Shown here one piece after another: positions 6,778 through 7,139 of a stretch of 7,139 nucleotides of DNA. The stretch is from positions 1 to 7,139 of the forward strand of contig DAOWKG010000293.1 of the NCBI GenBank assembly GCA_030639985.1, read 5' to 3'. The DNA is from Desulfuromonadaceae bacterium. Its GTDB lineage: Bacteria; Desulfobacterota; Desulfuromonadia; Desulfuromonadales; Geopsychrobacteraceae. Numbering within the stretch: position 1 is the stretch's first letter; each line of letters starts with the position of its first letter. The notes under the pieces are model-generated. The model worked only from the letters and a program-made list of their open reading frames with translations. It ran no database searches and was not told the DNA's origin. The position numbers and the translations under genes are program-made.

Positions 6778-7139
6778 AACCAAGCGACTCCTCAATCGTA
6801 ACCATCCCCGATAACGGTTCAGTGGTAGCAATGAACGCCAACCAGATCTCACTGAATTCATCAACCTGAACAATTTCAATGATGTGCATTTTTACCAATT
6901 CTAATATTGCCAGAAAAGTGACAATCAATTCACTCCGTAATGATCGCGTGGGGAAAATATCCCGGAACGAAAGGCGGTTTTTATCTAGCAGTTTGGCGGT
7001 AACCCGTTCCATATAATCGGCGACCGAAAGTGATTCACTAATGACCTCGTGAAAGGTTTCGACCGGCTGTTTTGCCAACAGCCGGTGAAAGGCTGCCGCA
7101 AGGGGATAAACACCGGGAGCAATTTCTTCCTCAGCACCA
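6770..7139 (-). CDS. scpA: Segregation and condensation protein ScpA, C-terminal part (begins outside the window)
   Basis: ScpA is the kleisin subunit that bridges the heads of the Smc dimer. About 122 codons of its 3' end are visible; the reading frame stays open to the window edge, so the start lies beyond 7139. A TTG at 7078 is internal and not a real start, since the frame continues upstream as GAEEEIAPGVYPLAAAFHRL. The C-terminal kleisin region is recognisable by FRDIFPTRSLRSELIVTFLAILELVK, spanning roughly the middle of the fragment, followed by the short beta-strand segment IIEIVQVDEFSEIWL, as in the winged-helix end of ScpA that binds the Smc head. The pairing with scpB immediately downstream supports the call. 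Nothing looks truncated or frameshifted. Confidence 0.93.
   Translation of the reverse strand, partial: GAEEEIAPGVYPLAAAFHRLLAKQPVETFHEVISESLSVADYMERVTAKLLDKNRLSFRDIFPTRSLRSELIVTFLAILELVKMHIIEIVQVDEFSEIWLAFIATTEPLSGMVTIEESLGYG

Noticed and set aside
6778..6879. In-frame 34-codon extension of ScpB
   Set aside because: It overlaps the ScpA C-terminal coding region, is arginine-rich without family similarity, and the ATG at 6777 has its own GAGGAG site and the conserved N-terminus.

Overview
The window is a compact stretch of bacterial chromosome in which every supported gene lies on the minus strand. Read in the direction of transcription, from high to low coordinates, the order is scpA (3' part), scpB, an rluB-type pseudouridine synthase, a large TPR protein, an ExeA/MshM-type AAA ATPase, mutL and miaA (5' part). 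Protein character, moderate GC content, a MutL carrying the latent endonuclease motifs, and a TPR/ExeA-type ATPase pair all suggest a deltaproteobacterial lineage such as Desulfuromonadales/Geobacterales. That placement is by family resemblance and was not tested by a search.

There are three transcriptional blocks. Block 1 (7139-5501) is scpA-scpB-rluB, tightly packed with overlapping stop/start codons: condensin accessory subunits followed by an rRNA modification enzyme. Block 2 (about 5407-2196) begins after a 168-bp intergenic region holding a good sigma-70-like promoter. It encodes a 698-residue TPR protein with a TTG start and a 305-residue soluble ATPase, and ends in a clear Rho-independent terminator. 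Block 3 (2174-1) is mutL-miaA, joined by a 4-base ATGA overlap: mismatch repair followed by tRNA A37 prenylation.

The two outer blocks are ordinary housekeeping genes. The part worth attention is the middle block. The TPR protein and the ATPase are probably co-transcribed, have no recognisable secretion or pilus genes beside them in this window, and share a short acidic/aromatic motif: the C-terminal tail of the ATPase resembles a segment in the disordered linker of the TPR protein. This suggests a two-component ATPase/scaffold module of unknown job. The other unusual point is that the terminator ending block 2 stops only 21 bases before the mutL start codon, leaving no obvious room for a separate mutL promoter. 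No tRNA, rRNA, CRISPR, insertion sequence or phage feature was seen, and there is no gene-free stretch longer than 168 bases.
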